Assembly (NCBI GenBank): GCA_902594245.1 | Contig: CACJLM010000003.1 | Coordinates: 1-45,815 of the forward strand | DNA length: 45,815 bases | Origin: an uncultured Pelagibacteraceae bacterium | GTDB lineage: Bacteria > Pseudomonadota > Alphaproteobacteria > Pelagibacterales > Pelagibacteraceae | Direction: 5' to 3' | In this document: positions 10,121 to 20,170 of the stretch, piece after piece | Numbering within the stretch: the first letter of the stretch is position 1 | How the letters are laid out: every line of letters starts with the position of its first letter | The notes under the pieces: generated by a model | Seen by the model: only the letters and a program-made list of their open reading frames with translations | What the model was told of the DNA's origin: nothing | Database searches by the model: none | Translations under genes and position numbers: made by a program

Positions 10121-11441
10121 AAATATATTTATCAAAACTTTTGGTTGTCAAATGAATGAGTATGACTCTAATCGCATATTTGATATTGTTAAAAAAATTG
10201 GATTTAATCGAACTAATAATATTGATGAAGCAAATTGTTATTTATTAAATACTTGTCATATTAGAGATAAGGCAAAAGAAAAAGTTTATCACGAAATAGG
10301 TAGAGTAAAAAAAAACTTCAGATTCAAAAATAAACCTTTGGTTATAATTACCGGTTGTGTAGCTCAAGCAGAAAATGAGGAAATGTTGAAAAGAGAACCG
10401 TATATCGATTTGGTAATCGGGCCCCAAGCCTATCACAAGATTAACAAAAAAATAGAAGAATATTTAAATAAACAGAGGCGTTTAGATGAAACAGAATTTG
10501 ATGCAATTTCTAAGTTTGACTATTTAGAGAAGATAAAAAATTCATCACAAAAAATATCATCATTTTTAACTATTCAGGAGGGTTGTGATAAATTTTGTCA
10601 TTTTTGTGTTGTACCTTTTACAAGAGGACCAGAATACTCAAGACCATTTAAGAAAATTATTCAAGAAGCAAAAACTCTTGCTGATAACGGAGTTAAAGAA
10701 ATTATTTTACTTGGTCAAAATGTTAACGCTTATCAAAATGATAATTACAGATTATCAGACTTATTAATTGAAATTGAAAAAATTCCAGAAATTTTAAGAA
10801 TAAGATATACCACATCTCATCCTAATGATATGACGGATGATTTAATTAAAACTTATGGTATTTCAAAAAAATTGATGCCACTTGTTCATTTACCTGTCCA
10901 AAGTGGATCAGATAAAATTTTGGATTCTATGAATAGAAAGCACCAAGTAGAAGACTATTTAAATATTTATAAAAGATTGAAAAAAATAAATCCAGCTATA
11001 AGATTTTCGAGTGATTTTATAATTGGTTATCCAGGGGAAGATGAAAAAGATTTCAATAATACACTTAGCTTAGTAAAAGAAATTGAATTTATAAATTCTT
11101 ATTCATTTGTATTTAGCCCTAGGCCTGGTACAATTGCATCAAAACTTAAATTGAATGATAATAAAATATCTTTTGATAGACTTAGGATAATCCAACAAAA
11201 ATTAACTGATCATCAAATAAAAATGAACAAATCTTTAGAAAATAAAGTAATTGATGTTCTGGTAGAAAATAAAATGAAAAAAAGCCCTAAGTTTTTTGGC
11301 AGATCTGAGTACATGACTCCAGTAATATTTAATGGTAATGACCAAGATATTGGTAAAGTTGTGAAGATAAAGATTAATAATAGCAATAGAAATACTCTTT
11401 TTGGAGAGATAGTAGAAAAATCAAAATTGAAAGTAGCATAA
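10113..11441 (+). CDS. miaB: tRNA-2-methylthio-N6-dimethylallyladenosine synthase
   Basis: FIKTFGCQMNEYDS; radical-SAM CDKFCHFCVVP; TRAM-like C-terminus. Confidence 0.96.
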   Translation: MSKNIFIKTFGCQMNEYDSNRIFDIVKKIGFNRTNNIDEANCYLLNTCHIRDKAKEKVYHEIGRVKKNFRFKNKPLVIITGCVAQAENEEMLKREPYIDLVIGPQAYHKINKKIEEYLNKQRRLDETEFDAISKFDYLEKIKNSSQKISSFLTIQEGCDKFCHFCVVPFTRGPEYSRPFKKIIQEAKTLADNGVKEIILLGQNVNAYQNDNYRLSDLLIEIEKIPEILRIRYTTSHPNDMTDDLIKTYGISKKLMPLVHLPVQSGSDKILDSMNRKHQVEDYLNIYKRLKKINPAIRFSSDFIIGYPGEDEKDFNNTLSLVKEIEFINSYSFVFSPRPGTIASKLKLNDNKISFDRLRIIQQKLTDHQIKMNKSLENKVIDVLVENKMKKSPKFFGRSEYMTPVIFNGNDQDIGKVVKIKINNSNRNTLFGEIVEKSKLKVA

Positions 11442-11443
11442 AT

Positions 11444-12448
11444 TTGAGTGACACTATAAAAAAAAACATTCAGGCGAGCTTAAAATTTGTTTATTCTGAA
11501 AACAATACATTGAGTGTGATATTTCATGACAACAATCTATTAATGGGTGTTGTTGGTGAGTTCAATAAAAATTTAAAAGAATTAGAGAAAATTACAGGTG
11601 CAAGTTTATATTCAAGAGGAAATTCAATTTTAATAAAATCGACATCTGAAAAAAATGAAATTGTAAAAAATGCAATCCAATTTTTGGTTAACCAATTTTT
11701 AAATAATGGCACTATAGAAAACAAAGATATTTTGTCATCAATTGACCAGTTTATGATTAATGAAAAAGTAAAAAATACAAATGTAACTGATATAATTAAA
11801 ACTCCAAAAAAATCTATTATTCCTAGATCAGAAAAACAGAAAGAATATGTAAGAGCTTTGAGAGAAAAGGAAATCATCATTTCAGCAGGTCCAGCCGGAA
11901 CAGGAAAAACATTTCTTGCAGTTGCGGTTGGTTTAACGATGTTACTAGAAAAGAAGATTGAAAGAATAATTCTATCAAGACCTGCTGTAGAGGCAGGAGA
12001 AAGATTAGGTTTTTTACCAGGTGATATGAAAGAAAAAGTTGATCCGTATCTAAGGCCTTTGTACGATTCACTTTATGATTTATTTCATTTTGAAAAAATT
12101 CAAAGAATGATTGAAATTGGTGATATTGAAATAGCTCCTTTAGCTTTTATGAGAGGGAGAACTTTAAAAAATTCGTTTGCAATTTTGGATGAAGCACAAA
12201 ACGCCACTGATACTCAGATTAAAATGTTTTTAACTAGAATTGGTGAAAACTCTAAAATTGTAGTAAATGGAGACCCTTCGCAAATTGATTTACCAAATAA
12301 ACAAGCATCAGGTCTAGATAGAGCAAAAAAATTATTATTTCATTTAAATGAAATTTCAGTTGTAGATTTCGATCATTCAGATGTAGTTAGACATCCTTTA
12401 GTATCAAAAATTGTTAAAGCATATTCTAATAGCAATGATCAAAGTTAA
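11444..12448 (+). CDS. PhoH-like ATPase (TTG start)
   Basis: Walker A GPAGTGKTFLAVAVG, FAILDEAQNAT, MFLTRIGENSKIVVNGDPSQIDLP. Confidence 0.93.
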   Translation: MSDTIKKNIQASLKFVYSENNTLSVIFHDNNLLMGVVGEFNKNLKELEKITGASLYSRGNSILIKSTSEKNEIVKNAIQFLVNQFLNNGTIENKDILSSIDQFMINEKVKNTNVTDIIKTPKKSIIPRSEKQKEYVRALREKEIIISAGPAGTGKTFLAVAVGLTMLLEKKIERIILSRPAVEAGERLGFLPGDMKEKVDPYLRPLYDSLYDLFHFEKIQRMIEIGDIEIAPLAFMRGRTLKNSFAILDEAQNATDTQIKMFLTRIGENSKIVVNGDPSQIDLPNKQASGLDRAKKLLFHLNEISVVDFDHSDVVRHPLVSKIVKAYSNSNDQS

Positions 12449-12896
12449 TGTACTCTCTGAGGATAACTCTTGGTCCAAAAAACTAAAAAAAAAAGAAACG
12501 TTTTTTAATAATATATGTAAGTTTTTTCCAAAAAAATTCCAATTTATTAACAAGAAAGTTTATTTTACTTTGCTACTTTCTAATAACAAAAATATTAAAA
12601 AATTGAATAAAAGGTTTAGAAATAAAAATAAACACACAGATATATTGTCATTTCCCTTTCAACAAAAATCAAAAAAATTAAAAGAAATTTATTTAGGAGA
12701 CATGATAATTAGTATTAATTATATGAATAAATCAAAAAATTTAAGTGCATATGATTTTAGAAAAAAAGTGACTAAAATTTTTATACATGGTTTTTTGCAT
12801 TTATTAGATTTTGATCATATTAAGAAAAAAGATTACATAAAAATGCTTAATCAAGAACAAAAAATTTTTGAGTCTGTTCAAAAATTTATAAATTAA
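12435..12896 (+). CDS. ybeY: Endoribonuclease / rRNA maturation factor YbeY
   Basis: HTDILSFPF, GDMIIS, HGFLHLLDFDH zinc motif. ATG at 12435 (MIKVNVLSEDNSW) preferred over the track start at 12411; overlaps the phoH-like 3' end. Confidence 0.9.
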   Translation: MIKVNVLSEDNSWSKKLKKKETFFNNICKFFPKKFQFINKKVYFTLLLSNNKNIKKLNKRFRNKNKHTDILSFPFQQKSKKLKEIYLGDMIISINYMNKSKNLSAYDFRKKVTKIFIHGFLHLLDFDHIKKKDYIKMLNQEQKIFESVQKFIN

Positions 12897-12897
12897 T

Positions 12898-14442
12898 TTG
12901 AAAAACAAAACTATACTTGATATTTTAATATTTCCTTTATTAGGTGCTCTAAGCTCATTGAGTCTCCCACCCTTTAATTTTTTTTTAATAAATTTTTTTA
13001 CTTTTAGTATTTTCTTTATTTTTTTATTTAAAAAACTAGATACTCAATCATATAAAAAGTTTTTTTTTCTTTATGGTTGGTTATTTGGTTTTGGTTTTTT
13101 TTTAACAAATATATACTGGATAACAATATCCCTTACATTTGATCAAACTTTTAATTTTTTAATACCTATCGTTTTAATTATAATTCCATCTTTTCTTGCT
13201 TTATTTTATGCATTTATCACATTATTTTTTTATATCTTAAAACCTAGAAATATTTTAAGTGCCTTTTTTTTATTCTCTCTTTTATTTGGATTAACAGAAT
13301 TTATAAGAGGACTAATTTTAACTGGATTTCCATGGAATTTGATAGTTTTTAGTTTATCCAAGAATTTAAATTTTATTAGTATAATATCTGTAATTGGGAC
13401 TTATTCATTGAACTTGATAGTAATTAGTTTTTACACTGTTCCTGTTCTTTATATTTTACGAAAATCTAAAAAAGAAATATTTGTGACCATCTTCCTATTG
13501 GTTTTACCAATTTTATTTATTACTTATGGTACATATCAAAATAAAGAATTTTCGAATAGTGAGTTGAAAAAAAATCCTTACATCGTAAGGATAATAGGCT
13601 CAAATATTAGCATAAGTAGATTTTATGATAATTTAGAAACAGAAAAAGTCATTAATGAATTGATTTCAATTAGTTCGCCCGAAAAGGAAAAAAAAATGTT
13701 TTTTATATGGCCAGAGGGAATTGTACCTAATACTTATCTGGATCAATTAGATTTATATAATGACTTAATTAAAAAATATTTTAATAAAAATCACCTAATT
13801 GGTTTGGGAATAACAAGTAGAGAAACTTCGAACGATAATTTTAAATATTATAATTCTTTTTCAATATTAGATAATAATTTTAATTTAATTGATAAATACA
13901 ATAAGATTAATCTCGTTCCTTTTGGTGAATTTTTACCTTTTGAAAGTTTATTGAATAAAATTGGCTTAAAAACTATTACTCATGATATGGGATCGTTTAC
14001 AAAAGGAAATAATAGAAAAATTTTAAAGATAGGAAATAGCCATCAGGAATTAAAATTTCTACCTTTAATTTGTTATGAAATAATTTATAGTGGTAATTTA
14101 TCAGAAAATTTTGATTTTGATTTTATAATAAATGTTTCAGAAGATGGTTGGTTTGGAAAATCTATTGGGCCAAAACAACATTTTGCTCATAGTATATTTA
14201 GAGCAATTGAAAATGGAAAATATATAATTAGATCATCCAACAATGGAATGGCAGCAATAATCAATCCTCTAGGACAAATTGAAAAAAAAATAGATTATGG
14301 AAAATCTGGTTTTATTGATTTTGAAAAACGAAGAGATTTTAATCAAACAATTTTTTCCACATATGGAAATATAATTTTTATAATATTAATTTTGTTGTAT
14401 ATTTTTCTAGCATTTTCATTTAATAGGATCAAAAATGAGTAA
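12898..14442 (+). CDS. lnt: Apolipoprotein N-acyltransferase
   Basis: Multi-TM N-terminus followed by carbon-nitrogen hydrolase domain ([21 protein letters not shown]). Confidence 0.93.
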   Translation: MKNKTILDILIFPLLGALSSLSLPPFNFFLINFFTFSIFFIFLFKKLDTQSYKKFFFLYGWLFGFGFFLTNIYWITISLTFDQTFNFLIPIVLIIIPSFLALFYAFITLFFYILKPRNILSAFFLFSLLFGLTEFIRGLILTGFPWNLIVFSLSKNLNFISIISVIGTYSLNLIVISFYTVPVLYILRKSKKEIFVTIFLLVLPILFITYGTYQNKEFSNSELKKNPYIVRIIGSNISISRFYDNLETEKVINELISISSPEKEKKMFFIWPEGIVPNTYLDQLDLYNDLIKKYFNKNHLIGLGITSRETSNDNFKYYNSFSILDNNFNLIDKYNKINLVPFGEFLPFESLLNKIGLKTITHDMGSFTKGNNRKILKIGNSHQELKFLPLICYEIIYSGNLSENFDFDFIINVSEDGWFGKSIGPKQHFAHSIFRAIENGKYIIRSSNNGMAAIINPLGQIEKKIDYGKSGFIDFEKRRDFNQTIFSTYGNIIFIILILLYIFLAFSFNRIKNE

Positions 14443-15604
14443 TTTAAAAAATTTTTTATTTACAAGTGAATCAGTTTCTGAAGGTCATCCAGATAAAGTT
14501 TCAGATAGAATTTCAGATATGGTTGTGGATACTTATCTTTCAGGTGATCCTTATTCAAGAGTTGCTTGTGAAACACTCACAACTACCAATAAAGTAGTTC
14601 TAGCCGGTGAGGTAAGAGGTCCAAAAATTAGCAAAGATGATTTAATCAATAAAGTCAGAGGCTGTATAAAAGATATTGGATATGATCAAGACGGATTTAC
14701 ATGGAAAGAAGCAACTAAAATAGAGTCTTATCTGCATTCTCAATCTACAGATATTGCAATGGGAGTAGATTCCTCAGGAAATAAAGATGAAGGTGCTGGA
14801 GATCAAGGGATTATGTTTGGATATGCATGTAATGAAACCGATGTGTTAATGCCTGCACCAATTCACTATTCACACAAAATTTTAAGGTTAATGGCCGAGG
14901 ATAGAAAATCAGGAAAACTTAAGAATATTGAACCAGATTCAAAGAGCCAAGTAACTTTTGAATATGCTGATGGGAAACCTTTAAAGGTTAAATCTGTTGT
15001 AATTTCCTCACAACATTCACCAGATGTAAATCAAAATGACGTTAGAGAATTATTAAGGCCATACATGATTAATTCTATTCCTAAGCAATTTTTAGAAGGT
15101 TTTAATGAAGATGAATTCTATGTGAATCCAACTGGTAATTTTGTAATTGGTGGTCCCGATGGAGATACCGGACTAACTGGTAGAAAAATTATTGTTGACA
15201 CATATGGTGGTGCAGCACCGCATGGAGGTGGAGCATTTTCAGGAAAAGATCCAACCAAAGTAGACAGATCAGCAGCTTACGCTGCAAGATATATTGCAAA
15301 AAATGTTGTTGCTTCAAGAATTACTGACAAGTGTTTGATACAGCTAGCATATGCAATTGGAGTTTCAAAACCATTATCAATTTATGTGAATCTTTTTGAT
15401 AATGATTTTGAAAAAAATAAATTTGTTGAAAAAAAAATTAAAGAAAATTTTGATTTAAGCCCCAGAGGTATAAGAGAAATGCTATCTTTAAATAAACCAA
15501 TATATGAGAAAACAGCTGCTTATGGTCATTTTGGAAGAGAACCTGAGAAAGATGGTGCGTTTTCTTGGGAAAATATAGATAAATCTAACATTTTTTTAAA
15601 ATAG
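14435..15604 (+). CDS. metK: S-adenosylmethionine synthetase
   Basis: [76 protein letters not shown]. Confidence 0.98.
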   Translation: MSNLKNFLFTSESVSEGHPDKVSDRISDMVVDTYLSGDPYSRVACETLTTTNKVVLAGEVRGPKISKDDLINKVRGCIKDIGYDQDGFTWKEATKIESYLHSQSTDIAMGVDSSGNKDEGAGDQGIMFGYACNETDVLMPAPIHYSHKILRLMAEDRKSGKLKNIEPDSKSQVTFEYADGKPLKVKSVVISSQHSPDVNQNDVRELLRPYMINSIPKQFLEGFNEDEFYVNPTGNFVIGGPDGDTGLTGRKIIVDTYGGAAPHGGGAFSGKDPTKVDRSAAYAARYIAKNVVASRITDKCLIQLAYAIGVSKPLSIYVNLFDNDFEKNKFVEKKIKENFDLSPRGIREMLSLNKPIYEKTAAYGHFGREPEKDGAFSWENIDKSNIFLK

Positions 15605-15610
15605 TTTTTA

Positions 15611-15638
15611 TTGAATAATTAAAAAACTTTAATATATT
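15611..15638 (+). promoter_or_regulatory. Putative sigma70-type promoter for nusA (TTGAAT-N16-TATATT)
   Basis: TTGAAT at 15611-15616, 16-nt spacer, TATATT at 15633-15638; lies between the metK stop and the nusA leader hairpin. Confidence 0.4.
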
Positions 15639-15661
15639 GCGATAACATTGTTGAATTATCA

Positions 15662-15688
15662 AAATGGGCTTTGGCCCATTTTTTTTTG
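15662..15688 (+). terminator. Intrinsic terminator-like hairpin in the metK-nusA gap
   Basis: AAATGGGC-TTTG-GCCCATTT followed by a T run; 8-bp stem. Confidence 0.8.
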
Positions 15689-15701
15689 AAGTAAACTAAA
15701 A

Positions 15702-17255
15702 ATGTTAAATAAAAGAGCAGATAAATTAGAATTACTTAGAATAGCTGAAGCTGTAGCTTTAGAAAAATCCATTGATAAAGAATTAATCATTGACTCAATG
15801 GAAACTGGGATTGCGAAGGCAGCTAAATCAAAGTTTGGTCAAGATAATGAAATTAAAGTTTTAATTAACAGAGAAAATGGAGATATTGAAATATTTAGAA
15901 AATTAATAATTGCTGAAAATCCAGAAAATTCAAATACTGAAATTAAATTGCAAGATGCGATTAATTTAAACCAGTCAAATAAAGATAAAAAAATCGGCGA
16001 TGAGATATTACAGCCATTACCTTCTTTTGATTTTGGAAGAATTGCTGCACAAACTGCTAAGCAAGTAATAAGTTCTAATGTAAGAGAGGCTGAAAGACAG
16101 AGACAATATAATGATTTTATAGATAAAAAAGATACTATATTAAGTGGAATTATAAAAAGACTTGAATTTGGTAATGTAATTGTAGATCTAGGGAGGACCG
16201 AAGCAATTATACAAAAAAATGAACTTATACCCAGAGAAAATATTAAGGCTGGCGACAGAATTAAAGCTTATTGTTATGACGTTAGAAGAGAGCAAAGAGG
16301 TCAACAAATATTCCTGTCTAGAGCGCATCCTAAATTTATGGAAAAACTTTTTGTTCAAGAAGTACCTGAAATTTATGATGGGTTAATAGAAATTAAATCA
16401 TCATCTAGAGATCCTGGAAGTAGAGCAAAAATTTGTGTTAAGGCAGTTGATACTTCACTCGACCCAGTTGGTGCTTGTGTAGGTATGAGAGGTTCTAGAG
16501 TTCAGGCGGTTGTCAACGAACTTCAGGGAGAAAAAATTGATATTGTAAATTGGTCTGAAGATCCAGCAATTTTAGTTTCGAACGCTTTATCGCCTGCTGA
16601 AGTACAAAGAGTAAATGTAGATATTGAGAGAAAAAAATTAGATGTAATTTTAACAGAGGAAAATTTAAGTAAAGCAATTGGAAGAAGAGGTCAAAATGTG
16701 AGACTTGCTACAAAATTGTTGAATTATGAAATTAATATTATGACTGATCAAGAAGATTCTGATCGAAGACAAATTGAATTCAAAGAAAAAACTGAAAATC
16801 TTGTGAAAAATTTAGAGTTAGATGAAACTTTAGGGCAATTATTAGTTGCTGAAGGATTTTCAACAATCGATGATATCAAAGATAGTACATTAGAAAATTT
16901 AGTAAAAATTGAAGGTATAGAGCAAGATACCGCAAAAGCTTTAATAGAGAGAGCTCAAGAATTCTATGTAAAAGATCAAGAGGATATTTCTCAAAGGATT
17001 AAAGATCTTGGAGTTTCGGAAGATCTAATTAATTTAAAAGGATTAACACCTGGAATGTTATTAACTTTAGGGGAACAAAAAATATTAAGATTGCAAGATT
17101 TTGCAGATTTAGCATCAGATGAATTGACAGGAAGTTATGATGTTGTCAAAGGTGAAAGAGTAAAAATTCAAGGATGCCTTGAAGATTTTGCACTATCAAA
17201 ACAGGAAGCAGATGATTTAATTATGGCTGCAAGAAACATTATATACAAAGATTAG
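15702..17255 (+). CDS. nusA: Transcription termination/antitermination factor NusA
   Basis: S1 and KH domains (DPVGACVGMRGSRVQAVVNELQGEKIDIV, AIGRRGQNVRLATKL), C-terminal helical repeats. Confidence 0.97.
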   Translation: MLNKRADKLELLRIAEAVALEKSIDKELIIDSMETGIAKAAKSKFGQDNEIKVLINRENGDIEIFRKLIIAENPENSNTEIKLQDAINLNQSNKDKKIGDEILQPLPSFDFGRIAAQTAKQVISSNVREAERQRQYNDFIDKKDTILSGIIKRLEFGNVIVDLGRTEAIIQKNELIPRENIKAGDRIKAYCYDVRREQRGQQIFLSRAHPKFMEKLFVQEVPEIYDGLIEIKSSSRDPGSRAKICVKAVDTSLDPVGACVGMRGSRVQAVVNELQGEKIDIVNWSEDPAILVSNALSPAEVQRVNVDIERKKLDVILTEENLSKAIGRRGQNVRLATKLLNYEINIMTDQEDSDRRQIEFKEKTENLVKNLELDETLGQLLVAEGFSTIDDIKDSTLENLVKIEGIEQDTAKALIERAQEFYVKDQEDISQRIKDLGVSEDLINLKGLTPGMLLTLGEQKILRLQDFADLASDELTGSYDVVKGERVKIQGCLEDFALSKQEADDLIMAARNIIYKD

Positions 17256-17265
17256 AGGATGACTA

Positions 17266-19485
17266 ATGGAAAACAAAAAAACAAAACTTACTATTTCCGG
17301 TGGTCCAAAAAAAACCTTTAAGAATATCAAAAACCAAAAAGAGCAAGGCAAAAAGACAGTTTTTATAGATCGAAAATCAAACAAAAGCACAACCAAATCC
17401 AATTTTGGTAAGCCAAGTGGATTTAAGTCCTCGTATGGTAATTTTAAAAGGAATCAAAATTTTAAAACAAATATTGCTTCAAAATTCAATCCTACTTCAA
17501 CTAGTGACTTTGAAAAACGTAAACTTGCAGAACAAAGAGCTACTAAAAAATTTAAAACAGACATTGATAAAGAGAAAAAAACTAAACTAGGTGAAAAAAA
17601 AAGAGATGTAAAATTAACAGTTTCTAGAGCTTTGAGTGATGAAATTGAAACGAGAGAAAGAAGTTTAGCATCAGTAAAAAGAGCAAGGCAAAAAGAATTA
17701 AAAAATTCGAATATTAAAGAAGAAAATTTAGAAAAGCTAAAACCAATTAAAAGGGATATAAATATTCCAGAGACGATAACAGTTAGAGAATTAGCAAATA
17801 GAATGGCAGAACAATCTAGCAATGTGATAAAGCATTTATTTGGGATGGGTGTAACAGTTACAATTAATCAAAATTTAGCCGCAGATACTGCTGAATATTT
17901 AGTAAAAGAATTTGGTCACAATCCAATAAGAGAAGAAAAAGCAGAGGAAATAATTAAAAAAATAAAAGAGTCTAGAACTGAAAATTTAAAAAATAGGGCT
18001 CCAATTGTTACAGTTATGGGACATGTCGATCATGGAAAAACTTCAGTGTTAGACGTTTTAAGAAGTGCTGATGTTGTGTCTGGAGAGTTTGGTGGTATTA
18101 CCCAACATATTGGCGCCTATCAAATAAAAACTGGTGAAAATAAATTAACTTTTATAGATACTCCAGGGCACGCTGCATTTACAGAGATGAGAGCTAGAGG
18201 ATCAAAATTAACAGATATTGTAGTTTTAGTTGTCGCTGCTGATGATGGGGTAAAACCCCAAACTATTGAGTCAATAAAGCATGCAAAAGCCGCAAATGTT
18301 CCGATTGTTGTTGCAATAAATAAATGTGATTTACCAGAGGCAGATCCACAAAAAATCAAAAATCAATTACTAGAGCATGAGTTGATAGCAGAAGATTTAT
18401 CTGGAGACACATTAATGGTTGAAATTTCTGCAAAAACAAAACTGAACTTAGAAAAGTTGTTAGAGGCAATTGTTTTGCAGGCAGAAATTTTAGATTTAAA
18501 AACAGATTTTGAGTCTAAAGCTACAGGAATAGTATTAGAGTCCAAAATTGATGTAGGTAGAGGACCTGTTGCAAATATAATTATAACAACCGGAACATTA
18601 AAAAAAGGTGATTTTTTTGTAAGTGGATTTAAATGGGGAAAGGTTAGGGCAATAATTAATGATAAAGGTCAAAATATAACTGAAGCGACCCCCTCAACAC
18701 CTGTGGAAATATTAGGAATTAATGGTGCCGCAAGGTCTGGTGATGATTTTTTAGTTTTAGATAATGAAAAAGAAGCAAAAACTTTAAGTGAAAGTAGAAC
18801 TCAAGAAAATAAGGAAGGAAAAAATCCTTTATCATTTGCAACACAAGATTCAGCTTTTACTAATAAATCATCAGAAGATTTAAATATAATTATTAAATCA
18901 GATGTTCACGGTTCATCAGAGGCTATTAAAAATGCAATAAATCAAATAAAACATGAGGAAGTAAAACCAAAAATTATACTTGCAGACATAGGAATGATTA
19001 CCGAAACAGATGTCTCATTGGCAAAAGCTTCAAATGCTGTTTTAGTTGCTTTTAATGTAAAGCCCAGTAAAGAAGCTAAGAAACTATCTGAAAAGGAAAA
19101 TATAAAAATTTCATTTTTTAATATTATTTATGAATTATTGGATTTTGTGAAAAAGAAAATGTCTGGATTACTTACTCCAGATATTCAAGAAACAATTACT
19201 GGGTCAGCTCAAATATTAGAAATATTCAAAGTTTCTGGAGCAGGTAAAGTTGCAGGTTTAAAAGTTACAGATGGTGAAATTTTAAGTAATTCAAATGTGA
19301 GGCTTATAAGAGACGGTAGTGTAATTTTTACTGGTAAAATATCCTCAATTTTTAGAGAAAAAAACCAAGTAAAACAGGTAGGTAATGGCCAAGAATGTGG
19401 AATTACTTTAAAAGATTATATGGATTTTCAAAAAAACGATACAATTGAAGCATTTAATGTTACATCAACAGAGAGATCAATTTAA
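17266..19485 (+). CDS. infB: Translation initiation factor IF-2
   Basis: [43 protein letters not shown]. Confidence 0.98.
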   Translation: MENKKTKLTISGGPKKTFKNIKNQKEQGKKTVFIDRKSNKSTTKSNFGKPSGFKSSYGNFKRNQNFKTNIASKFNPTSTSDFEKRKLAEQRATKKFKTDIDKEKKTKLGEKKRDVKLTVSRALSDEIETRERSLASVKRARQKELKNSNIKEENLEKLKPIKRDINIPETITVRELANRMAEQSSNVIKHLFGMGVTVTINQNLAADTAEYLVKEFGHNPIREEKAEEIIKKIKESRTENLKNRAPIVTVMGHVDHGKTSVLDVLRSADVVSGEFGGITQHIGAYQIKTGENKLTFIDTPGHAAFTEMRARGSKLTDIVVLVVAADDGVKPQTIESIKHAKAANVPIVVAINKCDLPEADPQKIKNQLLEHELIAEDLSGDTLMVEISAKTKLNLEKLLEAIVLQAEILDLKTDFESKATGIVLESKIDVGRGPVANIIITTGTLKKGDFFVSGFKWGKVRAIINDKGQNITEATPSTPVEILGINGAARSGDDFLVLDNEKEAKTLSESRTQENKEGKNPLSFATQDSAFTNKSSEDLNIIIKSDVHGSSEAIKNAINQIKHEEVKPKIILADIGMITETDVSLAKASNAVLVAFNVKPSKEAKKLSEKENIKISFFNIIYELLDFVKKKMSGLLTPDIQETITGSAQILEIFKVSGAGKVAGLKVTDGEILSNSNVRLIRDGSVIFTGKISSIFREKNQVKQVGNGQECGITLKDYMDFQKNDTIEAFNVTSTERSI

Positions 19486-19854
19486 ATGACAGACAGATTA
19501 GGTAAACCGGTTACACAACGTCAGCTAAGAGTTGGAGAGATGATAAAACAAGCTTTGAGTATGATTTTTATAAAGAATGAAGCAAAAATACCAAATCTGG
19601 AAACAAATAGTATCACCGTAACCGAGGTAAGAATGAGTCAAGATCTAAAAATAGCTAAAGCATATGTATTACCGTTAGGTGGTAAAGACGCAGACGAAAA
19701 AATTAAAATACTTGCTGAATATTCATTTTTAGTGAGGAAAATTTTATCGCAAAAAGTGATTACAAAATTTTTACCAAAATTACTTTTTAGAAAAGATGAG
19801 TCTTTTGAATATGCGGAAAAAATAGAAAATTTAATTAAACAAACAAATAAATAG
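19486..19854 (+). CDS. rbfA: Ribosome-binding factor A
   Basis: RQLRVGEMIKQALS, ITVTEVRMSQDLKIAKAYVLPLG; position after infB. Confidence 0.92.
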   Translation: MTDRLGKPVTQRQLRVGEMIKQALSMIFIKNEAKIPNLETNSITVTEVRMSQDLKIAKAYVLPLGGKDADEKIKILAEYSFLVRKILSQKVITKFLPKLLFRKDESFEYAEKIENLIKQTNK

Positions 19855-19864
19855 GAAAATAAGT

Positions 19865-20113
19865 ATGAATAAAAAGACCAAAGAACTTGCAATACATGAT
19901 AAAGATACCGGATCATCCGAAATTCAAATTGGATTGTTGACAGAAAAAATTGAAAATTTATCCAAGCATATTAAACAATTTAAAAAGGACAAACATTCTT
20001 CCGTTGGATTGTTGAAAGCTGTAAATAAAAGAAAAAAATTGTTAGACTATCTTAAGAGAAATAAGATGGATTCTTACAAAGATGTACTGTCGAAATTGAA
20101 CTTAAGAAAATAG
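19865..20113 (+). CDS. rpsO: 30S ribosomal protein S15
   Basis: DTGSSEIQIGLLTEKIENLSKHIKQFKKDKHSSVGLLKAVNKRKKLLDYLKR. Confidence 0.97.
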   Translation: MNKKTKELAIHDKDTGSSEIQIGLLTEKIENLSKHIKQFKKDKHSSVGLLKAVNKRKKLLDYLKRNKMDSYKDVLSKLNLRK

Positions 20114-20125
20114 GAATCAAGTTGG

Positions 20126-20170
20126 ATAGAACGAAATGAAACGAAACGAACGAAACGAAATGGAAATGAA
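20126..20170 (+). repeat. Imperfect GAAAC/GAAAT short tandem repeat in the rpsO-pnp spacer
   Basis: gatagaACGAAATGAAACGAAACGAACGAAACGAAATGGAAATGAA directly before the pnp ATG. Confidence 0.8.

Noticed and set aside
10585-10767. Plus-strand 60-aa ORF in alternative frame within miaB
   Set aside because: Overlaps the radical-SAM core of miaB; no independent support.
11524-12071. Minus-strand ORFs (118 aa and 64 aa) opposite the phoH-like gene
   Set aside because: Fully antisense to a clear PhoH-like CDS; hydrophobic shadow translation of AT-rich sequence.
17405-17822. Alternative-frame ORFs (61 aa plus, 122 aa minus) within infB N-terminal region
   Set aside because: The infB frame is continuous and conserved downstream; the lysine-rich low-complexity N-terminus readily yields open alternative frames.
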